In this document: positions 40,925-49,732 of the stretch, one piece after another | Layout of the letters: each line of letters opens with the position of its first letter | Position numbering within the stretch: the first letter of the stretch is position 1 | Assembly (NCBI RefSeq): GCF_000424145.1 | Contig: NZ_AUJI01000009.1 | Coordinates: forward strand, 282,336 to 346,335 | Reading direction: 5' to 3' | DNA from: Butyrivibrio sp. AC2005 | GTDB taxonomy: Bacteria; Bacillota; Clostridia; Lachnospirales; Lachnospiraceae | Length of the DNA stretch: 64,000 nucleotides | Translations under genes and position numbers: made by a program | Notes under the pieces: generated by a model | What the model saw: only the letters and a program-made list of their open reading frames with translations | What the model was told of the DNA's origin: nothing | The model's database searches: none

Positions 40925-42475
40925 ATGGTAGTACAACACAACGTCACAGCGATGAACGCTAACAGAAATCTTGGAGTAACAACTGGTTCACAGTCAAAGT
41001 CAGCCGAGAAACTCTCATCAGGTTATCAGATTAACCGTGCAGCAGATGATGCAGCAGGTCTTTCAATTTCCGAAAAGATGAGAAAGCAGATCAGAGGTCT
41101 GGATCGTGCTTCAACTAACGCCGATGATGGTGTAAGTTCCGTACAGACAGCAGAAGGTGCACTCACAGAAGTACACGATATGCTGCAGAGAATGAATGAA
41201 CTTGCAGTTCAGGCAGCTAACGGAACAAACAGTGCTAATGATCGTACATCAATCCAGAACGAGATTGATCAGCTGACAACCGAGATCGATCGTGTTGCTG
41301 AGACAACCAAGTTCAACGAGACATACTTGCTGAAAGGCCAGACAGGTTTCAGACAGAAAGTTATGGCAGCTCATGATGCAGGTCTTGAAGGAACACTTTC
41401 TGACAATCTTACTGAAAAAGGCGGAATAGCTGGTGGTGCAGCTACATTTACTGCTGAGGTTAAAACTGATACTGATAAGACTATTGCTGGTAAGACATAT
41501 CATATTTATGATAAGTCAAAAGATACCATCGACAAGATGCAGGGTGATTTAGATACAGAGTTTAACAAGATTAAGAATACAGATGGAAAACTTAGTGCTA
41601 ATCTTAGTATTACCATTAATGGAGCTTCCTATCAGGCAGCAGCAGCTTCTCAGGATAAGACACAGACTGTATTCAAACTTGGAGAAGAAGAGTTTACACT
41701 TGATCAGATTAAAGCTAAGATCGTTGATGGTGCTAAAGTTGATATTAGTGTAGATGGTAAGGCATCAGCAAATGGTACAAGAACAGCGGTTGACACAAGT
41801 CTCGACAAGAATATCTCTGTTGCTACAGCTGTAAACAAGATGGCTGCAGCACTTCTTCAGGCCAACAGAATTGGTGTTGACCAGACTGAATCCGGAGATA
41901 ATTCCGTACCTCAGAACAAGGTTGAAGTAAGAGCATATAACACAAGTGATAAAGATGGTAAAGGCAAGCAGATAAGTAAGAATGGTGCAGATGGCAAAGA
42001 TGTAAAAGATGCTTTGGAAGGAACATACACCTTCTCAATCAGCAAAGGTACTGCACAGGTTGCTAAGGATCTTGGTCTCCAGCTCCATGTTGGTGCTGAT
42101 GCAGACATGACAAACAAGATCACTATCGGTGTAGAAGCTATGACAGCTAAGAACCTCGGCGTTCAGAATCTGAACGTAGTAGATAACACTGGTATGGCAG
42201 CTACATACGCAATCGATGCTATCGAGGATGCTATTAAGACAGTATCTTCTCAGAGATCCGCACTCGGTGCTGTTCAGAACCGCTTAGAGCACACAATTAA
42301 GAACCTGGATAACGTTGTTGAGAATACCACAGCAGCTGAGTCCCGTATCCGTGATACAGACATGGCTGATGAGATGGTTACATACAGCAAGAATAACATT
42401 CTTGCTCAGGCTGGTCAGTCTATGCTTGCACAGGCTAATCAGAGTAACCAGGGCGTTCTTTCACTCCTCGGCTAA
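40925..42475 (+). CDS. Flagellin
   Basis: A 516-residue filament subunit. The conserved N-terminal D0/D1 region (1-140) reads MVVQHNVTAMNANRNLGVTT, SSGYQINRAADDAAGLSISE, and LQRMNELAVQAANGTNS; the C-terminal D1/D0 has VQNRLEHTIKNLDNVVENTT and ILAQAGQSMLAQANQSNQGV. The variable middle (about 150-400) is Lys/Asp/Thr-rich. Start ATG 40925 follows AAGGAGG. Almost identical at its ends to the flagellin at 47895. A terminator follows. Confidence 0.95.
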   Translation: MVVQHNVTAMNANRNLGVTTGSQSKSAEKLSSGYQINRAADDAAGLSISEKMRKQIRGLDRASTNADDGVSSVQTAEGALTEVHDMLQRMNELAVQAANGTNSANDRTSIQNEIDQLTTEIDRVAETTKFNETYLLKGQTGFRQKVMAAHDAGLEGTLSDNLTEKGGIAGGAATFTAEVKTDTDKTIAGKTYHIYDKSKDTIDKMQGDLDTEFNKIKNTDGKLSANLSITINGASYQAAAASQDKTQTVFKLGEEEFTLDQIKAKIVDGAKVDISVDGKASANGTRTAVDTSLDKNISVATAVNKMAAALLQANRIGVDQTESGDNSVPQNKVEVRAYNTSDKDGKGKQISKNGADGKDVKDALEGTYTFSISKGTAQVAKDLGLQLHVGADADMTNKITIGVEAMTAKNLGVQNLNVVDNTGMAATYAIDAIEDAIKTVSSQRSALGAVQNRLEHTIKNLDNVVENTTAAESRIRDTDMADEMVTYSKNNILAQAGQSMLAQANQSNQGVLSLLG

Positions 42476-42515
42476 TCCAGTTAGCGATACTAGAGTACAT
42501 TACGTACAACCATAG

Positions 42516-42550
42516 AAAGAGCTCTCCCCGAAAGGGGAGGGCTCTTTTCG
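42516..42550 (+). terminator. Rho-independent terminator after flagellin 1
   Basis: AAGAGCTCTCCCC pairs with GGGGAGGGCTCTT around GAAA, followed by TTCG. Confidence 0.88.
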
Positions 42551-42564
42551 TGAAAGTGATATAT

Positions 42565-42591
42565 TAAGTTTTTTTATGTGACGCCCGATAA
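42565..42591 (+). promoter_or_regulatory. Sigma-28 type promoter for the flagellinolysin gene
   Basis: TAAG (42565-42568), exactly 15 bp, CCCGATAA (42584-42591). It gives a short leader of about 43 nt without an AGGA hairpin and without a strong ribosome binding site, unlike the two normal flagellin genes. Confidence 0.75.
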
Positions 42592-42640
42592 CCATATTGT
42601 AGCAACAGATGATTTGCAAACAGAATGATGAGATTACTAT

Positions 42641-44521
42641 ATGGTTATTCAGCACAACTTACAGTCATTAAATGCAAACAGACAGACCGGGATGGTTACA
42701 GGCAGCAGGCAGAAGTCTGCGGAGAAACTGTCATCCGGTTATAAGATAAATCGTGCAGCGGACGATGCGGCAGGACTTTCTATTTCCGAGAAGATGCGTC
42801 GTCAAATGCGAGGACTTGGACGCTCTGTGAAAAATGGTAAGGATGGAATATCCTTTGTTCAGATAGCTGATGGTGCACTTCACGAAGTACATGACATGCT
42901 CCAGCGTGGCAACGTACTTGCTATTCAGGCTGCAAACGGAACATTGTCTGAGGGCGACAGAATAGCCATAAATAATGAGATTGTTGCTCTGAAAAAAGAG
43001 ATTGATTCTATTACTTCCAGGACAAAGTTTAATGAGACCAGCGTTTTTGTTAAGGGTGGAGTAGTCCCTGAAAAACCTACTTCAAATATTCCTGAAAAAG
43101 TAAAGACATCATTGGAACTACTTGCAAATAAGGTTACAAATGAGTATTATCCCAACGCCATTGAGCAGATAATGAATAGCTTTTCTTCAATCGGGAATAA
43201 GCTAAGTGAACTTGCCAAGGGTGATACCAGTAAATATAATACAAAGCTTAAGGTTGACTATATTGATGGTGTTGGTAACACGCTTGCCCGTATGTGGGCA
43301 GCCTTCTCGATACCCGGACAGGGATTCTATTCCGGATCACTTCAGATGGATGTGGATAATGATGATTTTCCATCGCTTGACCTTGGTTCATATAAGATGC
43401 AGCAGCTTGAATCTACTATCGCACATGAGACAATGCATGGTGTAATGGACGTAGTTTTTCCTTCCAGAATGCATAGCGATAGTGGAGCTGAGGATTTTCC
43501 TAAATGGTTTAAAGAGGGGACCGCTCAGCTTGTAGGTGGCGGATATACAACAGGTTGGAATGATGAGTTGTCAGGAATCGTCAAAGGACTGGAAGGCGAA
43601 GATGATAATAGTAAGGATAGTGAGATAGTTAATTATCTGGGCCAATATACAGTTGATGACAGAGAATACGGACATGGCTATCTTGCAGCAGCCTATGCCA
43701 GCTACCTGGCAGCAGATGGAAATGAGGTAACAACAGCCAATCTTCAAAATGGCGCAAGTAAAATGTTCCAAGGGTTTATAGATGGCGACTCGAATGGAAG
43801 AAACGACAGTTTTGATGATGTAATTAAGGCAACGACAGGGCTTACAGAGGCTCAGCTTAAGGCTGAGATAAATGGCGGGAGCACGACTTCTCCTATCGCA
43901 GGAAAATACAGCGCTGTTGAATTTGTAAGAAGACTTACATACAACAGTCTTGGTGGTGCAGGTTCACTTATTACACCAAGCCTTAGCACCGGAGGAACAA
44001 GCATACTTGCTGATACAGCAGATAAGGACGCCCAGCCTTTCAAGATAACCAGTCAGTCTGTAAAATATGTGGAAGCTACGGAAGAGGTCGATGAAGAGGA
44101 AAAGGCGAGAGGCCACTATTATACTGTGGATCTGCATGTTGGTACTGATGCTGATATGAATAATAAAGTGTCTATAAAGAGATATGATATGAGTACCAAA
44201 GCGCTTTTCCTTGAGGATACGAATGTGCTTAACGAAGAAAGAGCGACTGATGCAATAGATGCTTTCGGAGATGCGATCATTATGGTCAGCTCAGTGCGCA
44301 GCTACTTTGGTGCAATTCAGAACAGACTTGAACATACACTACTTAATCTGGATAATGTTGTGGAAAATACCACAGCATCCGAATCGCGTCTTAGAGACAC
44401 AGACATGGCTTCTGAGATGGTAAGGTTGTCTACGTTGAATATCCTTTCCCAGGCCGGTAATTCAGTACTTGCGCAGGCAAATCAGAGTGCTCAAGGTGTG
44501 ATGTCACTCCTACAAGGATAA
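42641..44521 (+). CDS. Flagellinolysin: flagellin with an inserted zinc metallopeptidase domain
   Basis: A 626-residue flagellin. N-terminal 1-130 and C-terminal about 545-626 are normal filament-core segments (SSGYKINRAADDAAGLSISE; NRLEHTLLNLDNVVENTTAS). The large central region contains a gluzincin-type zinc peptidase signature: His262-Glu263-x-x-His266 in IAHETMHG, and a downstream Glu292 in KWFKEGTAQL as probable third ligand, followed by YGHGYLAAAYASYLA. This matches the proteolytic flagellin family (flagellinolysins) described in clostridia and other phyla. Filaments would carry peptidase on their surface. The ribosome binding site is weak (GATGAG), fitting a minor subunit. Confidence 0.88.
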   Translation: MVIQHNLQSLNANRQTGMVTGSRQKSAEKLSSGYKINRAADDAAGLSISEKMRRQMRGLGRSVKNGKDGISFVQIADGALHEVHDMLQRGNVLAIQAANGTLSEGDRIAINNEIVALKKEIDSITSRTKFNETSVFVKGGVVPEKPTSNIPEKVKTSLELLANKVTNEYYPNAIEQIMNSFSSIGNKLSELAKGDTSKYNTKLKVDYIDGVGNTLARMWAAFSIPGQGFYSGSLQMDVDNDDFPSLDLGSYKMQQLESTIAHETMHGVMDVVFPSRMHSDSGAEDFPKWFKEGTAQLVGGGYTTGWNDELSGIVKGLEGEDDNSKDSEIVNYLGQYTVDDREYGHGYLAAAYASYLAADGNEVTTANLQNGASKMFQGFIDGDSNGRNDSFDDVIKATTGLTEAQLKAEINGGSTTSPIAGKYSAVEFVRRLTYNSLGGAGSLITPSLSTGGTSILADTADKDAQPFKITSQSVKYVEATEEVDEEEKARGHYYTVDLHVGTDADMNNKVSIKRYDMSTKALFLEDTNVLNEERATDAIDAFGDAIIMVSSVRSYFGAIQNRLEHTLLNLDNVVENTTASESRLRDTDMASEMVRLSTLNILSQAGNSVLAQANQSAQGVMSLLQG

Positions 44522-44528
44522 CAAAAAG

Positions 44529-44626
44529 CCTTCCCCCACAGGGGGCGCTAATCGTCCGGGGGACGATTGTTCAGCGCGGACCGAAGCGGAGCGAAGACAG
44601 GTGGCACGAAGTGCCGGATGAGGGGG
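44529..44626 (+). repeat. GC-rich structured dispersed repeat, copy 1
   Basis: About 85 bp (44541-44625) are identical to 47491-47575, and a similar GCCTTCCCC lead-in precedes both. Inside are stems ATCGTCC/GGACGAT within GCGCT/AGCGC, and GGCAC/GTGCC around GAA. The sequence is far richer in GC than its surroundings. It begins 8 bp after the flagellinolysin stop codon, where a terminator would be expected. Confidence 0.75.
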
Positions 44627-44750
44627 CAGAAAATGGCGAGATTGCAAAGGTTCTTCAGCAAGGAGAGCCTTTTCTATTGCTTAATCAATATGGTATAATT
44701 TTCAGTATATTAGATAAAATGTGTGACGATTTATTCCGGAGGTGATAGAT

Positions 44751-45299
44751 ATGCCATTACCTATTGAACATAAAGATTATTATACTGTTAATGAGTTCTA
44801 TAATTCTGTCGAAGGGGAATTTGTGGAACTCATAGATGGCCACATATATAATATGACACCTCCTAATAGGTTACATCAAAGGATCGCTTTTAATCTATCA
44901 AGAAATATAGCTGATTACATTGATTCAAAGAATGGAGATTGCGAAGTATATCCTGCTCCATTTGCGGTTCTTTTGGATGAGACGAAAGACACTATCGTAG
45001 AGCCGGATATAAGCGTTATCTGTGATAAAGAAAAGCTGACAGACAGGGGATGCACAGGAGCGCCTGATTGGATTATAGAAGTAGTATCACCAAGCAATTA
45101 TTCACATGATTATATTGATAAGCTTAATCTATACCACCAAGCTGGAGTAAGAGAATATTGGATAGTTAATCCTATGGATGAAAAAACTACAGTATATAAT
45201 TTGCAGGAAGAAGTTAGTCCGAAGGTTTGTGACTTTGATGAAGTTATACCCGTTGGTATATATGATGATTTGAAGATTCGAGTAAAAGATTTTGTATAA
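44751..45299 (+). CDS. Uma2 family (DUF820) nuclease-fold protein
   Basis: A 182-residue protein of the Uma2/DUF820 family, a PD-(D/E)XK-fold group of unknown role. Motifs: VELIDGHIYNMTPPNRLHQR, VEPDISVICD (candidate catalytic PD), and PDWIIEVVSPSN (IEVxSP). ATG 44751 has GGAGG 8 nt upstream. An extended -10 promoter (TGGTATAAT, 44691-44699) precedes it. Confidence 0.85.
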   Translation: MPLPIEHKDYYTVNEFYNSVEGEFVELIDGHIYNMTPPNRLHQRIAFNLSRNIADYIDSKNGDCEVYPAPFAVLLDETKDTIVEPDISVICDKEKLTDRGCTGAPDWIIEVVSPSNYSHDYIDKLNLYHQAGVREYWIVNPMDEKTTVYNLQEEVSPKVCDFDEVIPVGIYDDLKIRVKDFV

Positions 45300-45328
45300 G
45301 CTTTAACTGGTTTAAAGAAGGTGCAATT

Positions 45329-45631
45329 ATGGAGAGCATAAAAGATTTAGGGAAGCAAGTCATTAGAAATAACGAGAAAGCTGCAGACACAATATACCAA
45401 CGTAAACCCGGTGGGGCAGAGATGATTGCGCCTGTTATGAAGCAGCTTGTTACCTTCACTGAACTTCTGGTACAGAGCGGAAAAGCTGATGCAAATCATA
45501 CTAAGCTGCTCCAGAGATGGCAAACGGATTTTGCCAGGCTGGCAGCAGCAAATGATGCAGGGGATCTGATACTTGCTGCGGATATTATCCATCATGATCT
45601 GAATGGTGAAATTGCAGAATGGATTAAATAA
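45329..45631 (+). CDS. Small helical protein in the flagellin locus
   Basis: A 100-residue, probably all-helical soluble protein (MESIKDLGKQVIRNNEKAAD at the start; GDLILAADIIHHDLNGEIAE near the end). It sits between Uma2 and the Maf glycosyltransferase gene, 28 bp before the latter, so it may assist flagellin modification or act like a FliS-type chaperone. I do not recognise the family with confidence. Confidence 0.65.
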   Translation: MESIKDLGKQVIRNNEKAADTIYQRKPGGAEMIAPVMKQLVTFTELLVQSGKADANHTKLLQRWQTDFARLAAANDAGDLILAADIIHHDLNGEIAEWIK

Positions 45632-45659
45632 TACATGGGTTTTCTTTATGGGGGATACA

Positions 45660-47471
45660 ATGCTTCAGAAAAGTGAAGAAATAAGAGAAAAGAATTTTTC
45701 TGCATTTGAAAAGCGCTATGGATTCAGACCACATATTAATGCAGATGAAGATGAGATTTACAGGATGGATATCGCAAAAAACGGCGACCCCATCCTTTTT
45801 ATTAAGGGAGCTGGTTACAATGGAACCGACCTTCGTTTGAACAGTGAGTATGATCCGGAGTATGAGGCTGAGCGCTGGGCAGAAAAGTATGAGAGTAAGA
45901 ACAGAAGAACTACCATCACACTCCTTGGCTTTGAAGCAGGGTATCATCTTGCTGCGCTGATTAAAAAATTCAGGCCTGATACCATGTTCTATGTGTATGA
46001 GCCTCAGGAATCACTTTTTTCTTTTGTTTGCGGATGCGTTGATATAACCGGATTCATTAATCATCCGAGAGTTTTTTTGTTTGTGAATGATGAGCAAAAA
46101 GGGCTCTATGTCAATGAGTCCATGCAGGATATGGTGACATTCAATTCCGAAACGGTAGGAATATACACGCCATTTTATGCAATTGATGTCACTTTTGATG
46201 AATGTTGCACAGCGCTTGCGGGAATAATGAACGGACAGAAGAATTATCAGAAAGAACGCGGAAGAGCCAGTTTACGTTGCAGACTCTATGCATGGAACCA
46301 TATGAGAGAAGCATCCCTTCTAAAGGATCTTTGTAGCGCACTTCCTGAAGGAATACCTGCAGTTATAGTTTCTGCGGGACCATCTCTAAATAAAAACGTA
46401 GATGTATTAAAGAAAATAAAAGGACACGCATTCATCATGTGCAGTGACAGAGCATTAAATGTTCTGGATGCGCATGGTATTGAACCCGATGTAGTTCTTT
46501 CAGCAGAACCTGTAAAGGATCCGTCATTTCTGCAATACAAGGTGGCAGAAAAAATACCACTCTTATGCTCCATGCAGACCAACTGGCAGTCACAGAAACT
46601 TTTTGAGGGAAGGTGCATATACTTTCATGCACTCCATTATGAGGACACATTATTTGGTGACAGGGTAGAGGCAGACTTTGGAGCCCTTGATCTTGGAGGT
46701 AATGTCTCAGGAGCCTGCTTTGTAGTGTGCGAAAAACTGGGAATAAACAATATTATTCTCATAGGTCAGGATATGGCTTATCTTGACAGAAAACATCATG
46801 CGGATAATTCTGATTCAGGCGGAGACGATGCCAGAAATCTTAGGACTATAGAACTTCCCGGCGCTCTTGGCGGAACAGTTCAGTCCTGCGGAATGTGGAG
46901 AGAGTTCAGGGACTTCTTCGAAAGAAGAATTAAGCTTAATCCCGCCCTTAAAGTAATAGATGCTACTGAAGGCGGTGCACTGATTCATGGCTCTGAAGTA
47001 AAGACTTTGGAGGAGGTTGCTGAGGAATTAAGTGAAAACAGTTACGACTTAGGTGAGACACTTCTGAATCTTCCCAAGGCACAGACAGATTCTGAACATC
47101 AGGAAATGGTTACTAAGCTAAAGAGCTGGTGCGATGATCTTGATATGATAGCAAAGAATTCTGAGGAAGTGTCCGGAATTTGCTCTCAGCTCCTTAATGT
47201 ATGTAAATATCAGGATATCAGGGATAAAAAGAATAATAACAAATTAAAGAAACTGGATAATCTCAGAGCAGAGATTTATAGGACAACAGCCAATGCACTG
47301 CTTGAGGAATACTGGGTTGAGGACCTCTATTCCATTCCTGATTATCAGTTTATGATTAGAAATAACGAGGAAGCAATTCCGGTGTTTGAGAGTGCTATAC
47401 TATATTATTCACATTTACCACAGGACTGTGCCAGCCTTAAGGAGGCTATTCTTGAATCGATTGCAGAATAG
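45660..47471 (+). CDS. Motility accessory factor (Maf, DUF115) flagellin glycosyltransferase
   Basis: A 603-residue Maf-type protein that should transfer nonulosonic-acid-like sugars to flagellin. The central DUF115/MptE-like domain contains PAVIVSAGPSLNKNVDVLKK, FIMCSDRALNVLDAHGIEPD and LGINNIILIGQDMAYLDRKH; the C-terminal part is helical. I chose ATG 45660 because GGGGGA is directly upstream; ATG 45648 is also possible. Its position among three flagellin genes supports the role. The second GC-rich repeat follows its stop. Confidence 0.88.
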   Translation: MLQKSEEIREKNFSAFEKRYGFRPHINADEDEIYRMDIAKNGDPILFIKGAGYNGTDLRLNSEYDPEYEAERWAEKYESKNRRTTITLLGFEAGYHLAALIKKFRPDTMFYVYEPQESLFSFVCGCVDITGFINHPRVFLFVNDEQKGLYVNESMQDMVTFNSETVGIYTPFYAIDVTFDECCTALAGIMNGQKNYQKERGRASLRCRLYAWNHMREASLLKDLCSALPEGIPAVIVSAGPSLNKNVDVLKKIKGHAFIMCSDRALNVLDAHGIEPDVVLSAEPVKDPSFLQYKVAEKIPLLCSMQTNWQSQKLFEGRCIYFHALHYEDTLFGDRVEADFGALDLGGNVSGACFVVCEKLGINNIILIGQDMAYLDRKHHADNSDSGGDDARNLRTIELPGALGGTVQSCGMWREFRDFFERRIKLNPALKVIDATEGGALIHGSEVKTLEEVAEELSENSYDLGETLLNLPKAQTDSEHQEMVTKLKSWCDDLDMIAKNSEEVSGICSQLLNVCKYQDIRDKKNNNKLKKLDNLRAEIYRTTANALLEEYWVEDLYSIPDYQFMIRNNEEAIPVFESAILYYSHLPQDCASLKEAILESIAE

Positions 47472-47478
47472 AATTATT

Positions 47479-47575
47479 GCCTTCCCCTTTGGGGGCGCTA
47501 ATCGTCCGGGGGACGATTGTTCAGCGCGGACCGAAGCGGAGCGAAGACAGGTGGCACGAAGTGCCGGATGAGGGG
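47479..47575 (+). repeat. GC-rich structured dispersed repeat, copy 2
   Basis: Second copy of the 85-bp element at 44541-44625, starting 8 bp after the Maf stop codon. It is followed by a T-run and an A/T-rich stretch, so it may serve as a terminator. Confidence 0.75.
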
Positions 47576-47712
47576 ATTTTTTTCAAATTTGTGAAATTTT
47601 TCAAACACATTCAAAAGCTCGAAATGCAGATAAATACTGCGTTTGCGGGCTTTTAATTTTGCTCTGAAATCATTTTTGAAATAAAAAATCAAAAAAAATT
47701 CAAAAAAGGGGT

Positions 47713-47783
47713 TAAGTAATCGAAAATCCGAACGATATATAGAGTGTAAAACAAATAAAAACATCGTCAAGGATGATCGATGT
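47713..47783 (+). promoter_or_regulatory. Sigma-28 type promoter and AGGA-loop hairpin of flagellin 3
   Basis: TAAG (47713-47716), 15 bp, ACGATATA (47732-47739) is a sigma-28-like promoter. Downstream, ACATCG (47761-47766) pairs with CGATGT (47778-47783), extended by TC/GA, and exposes AAGGAT in the loop, a likely CsrA site. The ribosome binding site GGAGG (47884-47888) supplies a second GGA. The gap 47576-47894 holds no gene. Confidence 0.6.
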
Positions 47784-47894
47784 GGGAGCGCACTCAACTT
47801 AATAAGAAACTTTTGGATTTGAATTTTTTTATCAAGCAGGCAGTCTCTGACTATACGGATTATAGGATGAACTGCACCCACATGGAGGTATAAT

Positions 47895-49550
47895 ATGGTT
47901 ATCCAGCATAATTTGACGGCGATGAATTCTAATAGAATGCTTGGCATTACAACAAGTGGTCAGGCAAAATCTTCTGAAAAACTTTCCTCAGGATATCAGA
48001 TCAATAGAGCAGCAGACGATGCAGCAGGACTTTCAATTTCAGAAAAAATGAGAAAGCAGATGAGAGGTCTTGACAGAGCATCAACAAACGCAGACGATGG
48101 CGTAAGTTCCGTACAGACAGCAGAAGGTGCACTTACAGAAGTACACGATATGCTTCAGAGAATGAACGAGCTGGCAGTACAGGCAGCAAACGGAACCAAC
48201 AGTGAGTCAGATCGTACAGCTATCCAGAATGAGATCAAACAGCTCACAACAGAAATCGACCGCGTAGCAGAGACAACAAAATTCAATGAAACCTATCTCC
48301 TTAAAGGATCAACAGGTTATCATAATGTATATATGAAGGCACACGACGCAGGTCTCGAAGGTGTTCTTGGAGACGCAGGCGTAAAGGCATCCTTCAGAAT
48401 GGATCTTAAGGACGATTCAGACGTTAAGATCGCAGGAAAAGAATATCACATCTACACAGATGATGACAGCATAGCAAGTATTCAGCAGGCAATCCAGAGA
48501 GTAGCAAACCTTGCAAAAGAGCCTCTGGAGAAGATCAGAGACAATGGTAAAGAAATAGATGGTGCTACAGTTCAGGCAACAGAGCAGGATCGCAAAGACG
48601 CTGTGCAGAAGGTTGTTATAGATGGAACAGAATATGTTACAGCACTGGATTCTTCATCTCAGACAGAAGTAGTATTCAGATTCGGTGAGCAGGAGTTCTC
48701 TGTAGAAGAGATTAAGGCTAAGGTTAAGGATGGAACAATAGTATCCGTATCCGATGGTGATGACGAGTGGCCCAGAACTGCAGTAGATACGACACTTGAT
48801 AAGAATATACATGTAAGTACTGCAGTTGCAAAGGTTATGGATGCACTTATCCAGGCTAACAGAGTTGGTGTAGATTCCAATAATCTCGAGAAGGTAAAGG
48901 TAACATTAAAGCCTACATTGTCCGGTACAAATGCTAATAAGACAGGTAAATATACCGATGGCGACACGACAGAAAAAGATGCGGTTAATGGTGTTGACGA
49001 CAGATTTAATAGAGACCCTGATGAGAACAGCACAGAGACATGGACAGAAAAAGAAGGAGCAAGAGTAAAGGGCTACGTTGGAGCAAAAGGTGGCACATAC
49101 GTATTCAGTATCCAGAAGAGCACAGCACAGGTTCCTAAGGATCTCGCAGTAAGTCTCCATGTAGGATCTGACGCAGACATGAACAACAAGATCAGCGTTC
49201 TGATCAAGCCTATGACAACAGCTTACCTCGGAATCCAGAATCTGACAGTAGCAGACAGCACAGGTATCTCCGCAACATACGCAATCGACGCAATAGAAGA
49301 TGCTATCAGACAGGTATCAGAGCAGAGATCAGAACTCGGTGCAGTACAGAACAGACTTGAGCACACAATCAAGAACCTGGATAACGTAGTAGAGAATACA
49401 ACAGCAGCTGAGTCCAGAATCCGTGACACAGATATGGCAGACGAGATGGTTACCTACAGCAAGAACAACATCCTCGCACAGGCAGGACAGTCCATGCTGG
49501 CTCAGGCAAACCAGAGTACACAGGGTGTTATGTCACTCCTTCAGGGCTAA
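47895..49550 (+). CDS. Flagellin
   Basis: A 551-residue flagellin, nearly identical to the protein at 40925 in its first 140 and last 120 residues but with a different central region (GKEYHIYTDDDSIASIQQAI, and an acidic insertion near 340-385). It ends NQSTQGVMSLLQG. ATG 47895 follows GGAGG. With the flagellin at 40925 it probably forms the bulk of the filament. Confidence 0.95.
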   Translation: MVIQHNLTAMNSNRMLGITTSGQAKSSEKLSSGYQINRAADDAAGLSISEKMRKQMRGLDRASTNADDGVSSVQTAEGALTEVHDMLQRMNELAVQAANGTNSESDRTAIQNEIKQLTTEIDRVAETTKFNETYLLKGSTGYHNVYMKAHDAGLEGVLGDAGVKASFRMDLKDDSDVKIAGKEYHIYTDDDSIASIQQAIQRVANLAKEPLEKIRDNGKEIDGATVQATEQDRKDAVQKVVIDGTEYVTALDSSSQTEVVFRFGEQEFSVEEIKAKVKDGTIVSVSDGDDEWPRTAVDTTLDKNIHVSTAVAKVMDALIQANRVGVDSNNLEKVKVTLKPTLSGTNANKTGKYTDGDTTEKDAVNGVDDRFNRDPDENSTETWTEKEGARVKGYVGAKGGTYVFSIQKSTAQVPKDLAVSLHVGSDADMNNKISVLIKPMTTAYLGIQNLTVADSTGISATYAIDAIEDAIRQVSEQRSELGAVQNRLEHTIKNLDNVVENTTAAESRIRDTDMADEMVTYSKNNILAQAGQSMLAQANQSTQGVMSLLQG

Positions 49551-49598
49551 TAAGCTCAGTAAAAATAAAATCCAAAAATTATCAAAATCAATTATGCT

Positions 49599-49634
49599 GG
49601 GGCGCTTTCCAGGAGGGAAGGCGCCTCTTTTATA
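49599..49634 (+). terminator. Rho-independent terminator after flagellin 3
   Basis: GGGGCGCTTTCC pairs with GGAAGGCGCCTC (one bulge) around AGGAG, followed by TTTTAT. Confidence 0.85.
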
Positions 49635-49732
49635 GCATATTTTCGCTAATAGTTGGCACTGGAACAGAATTTTGATTATAATAGTATTTAACAACATTTC
49701 AATGATTAGCTTTTTTCTTGTGAGGGATAGAA

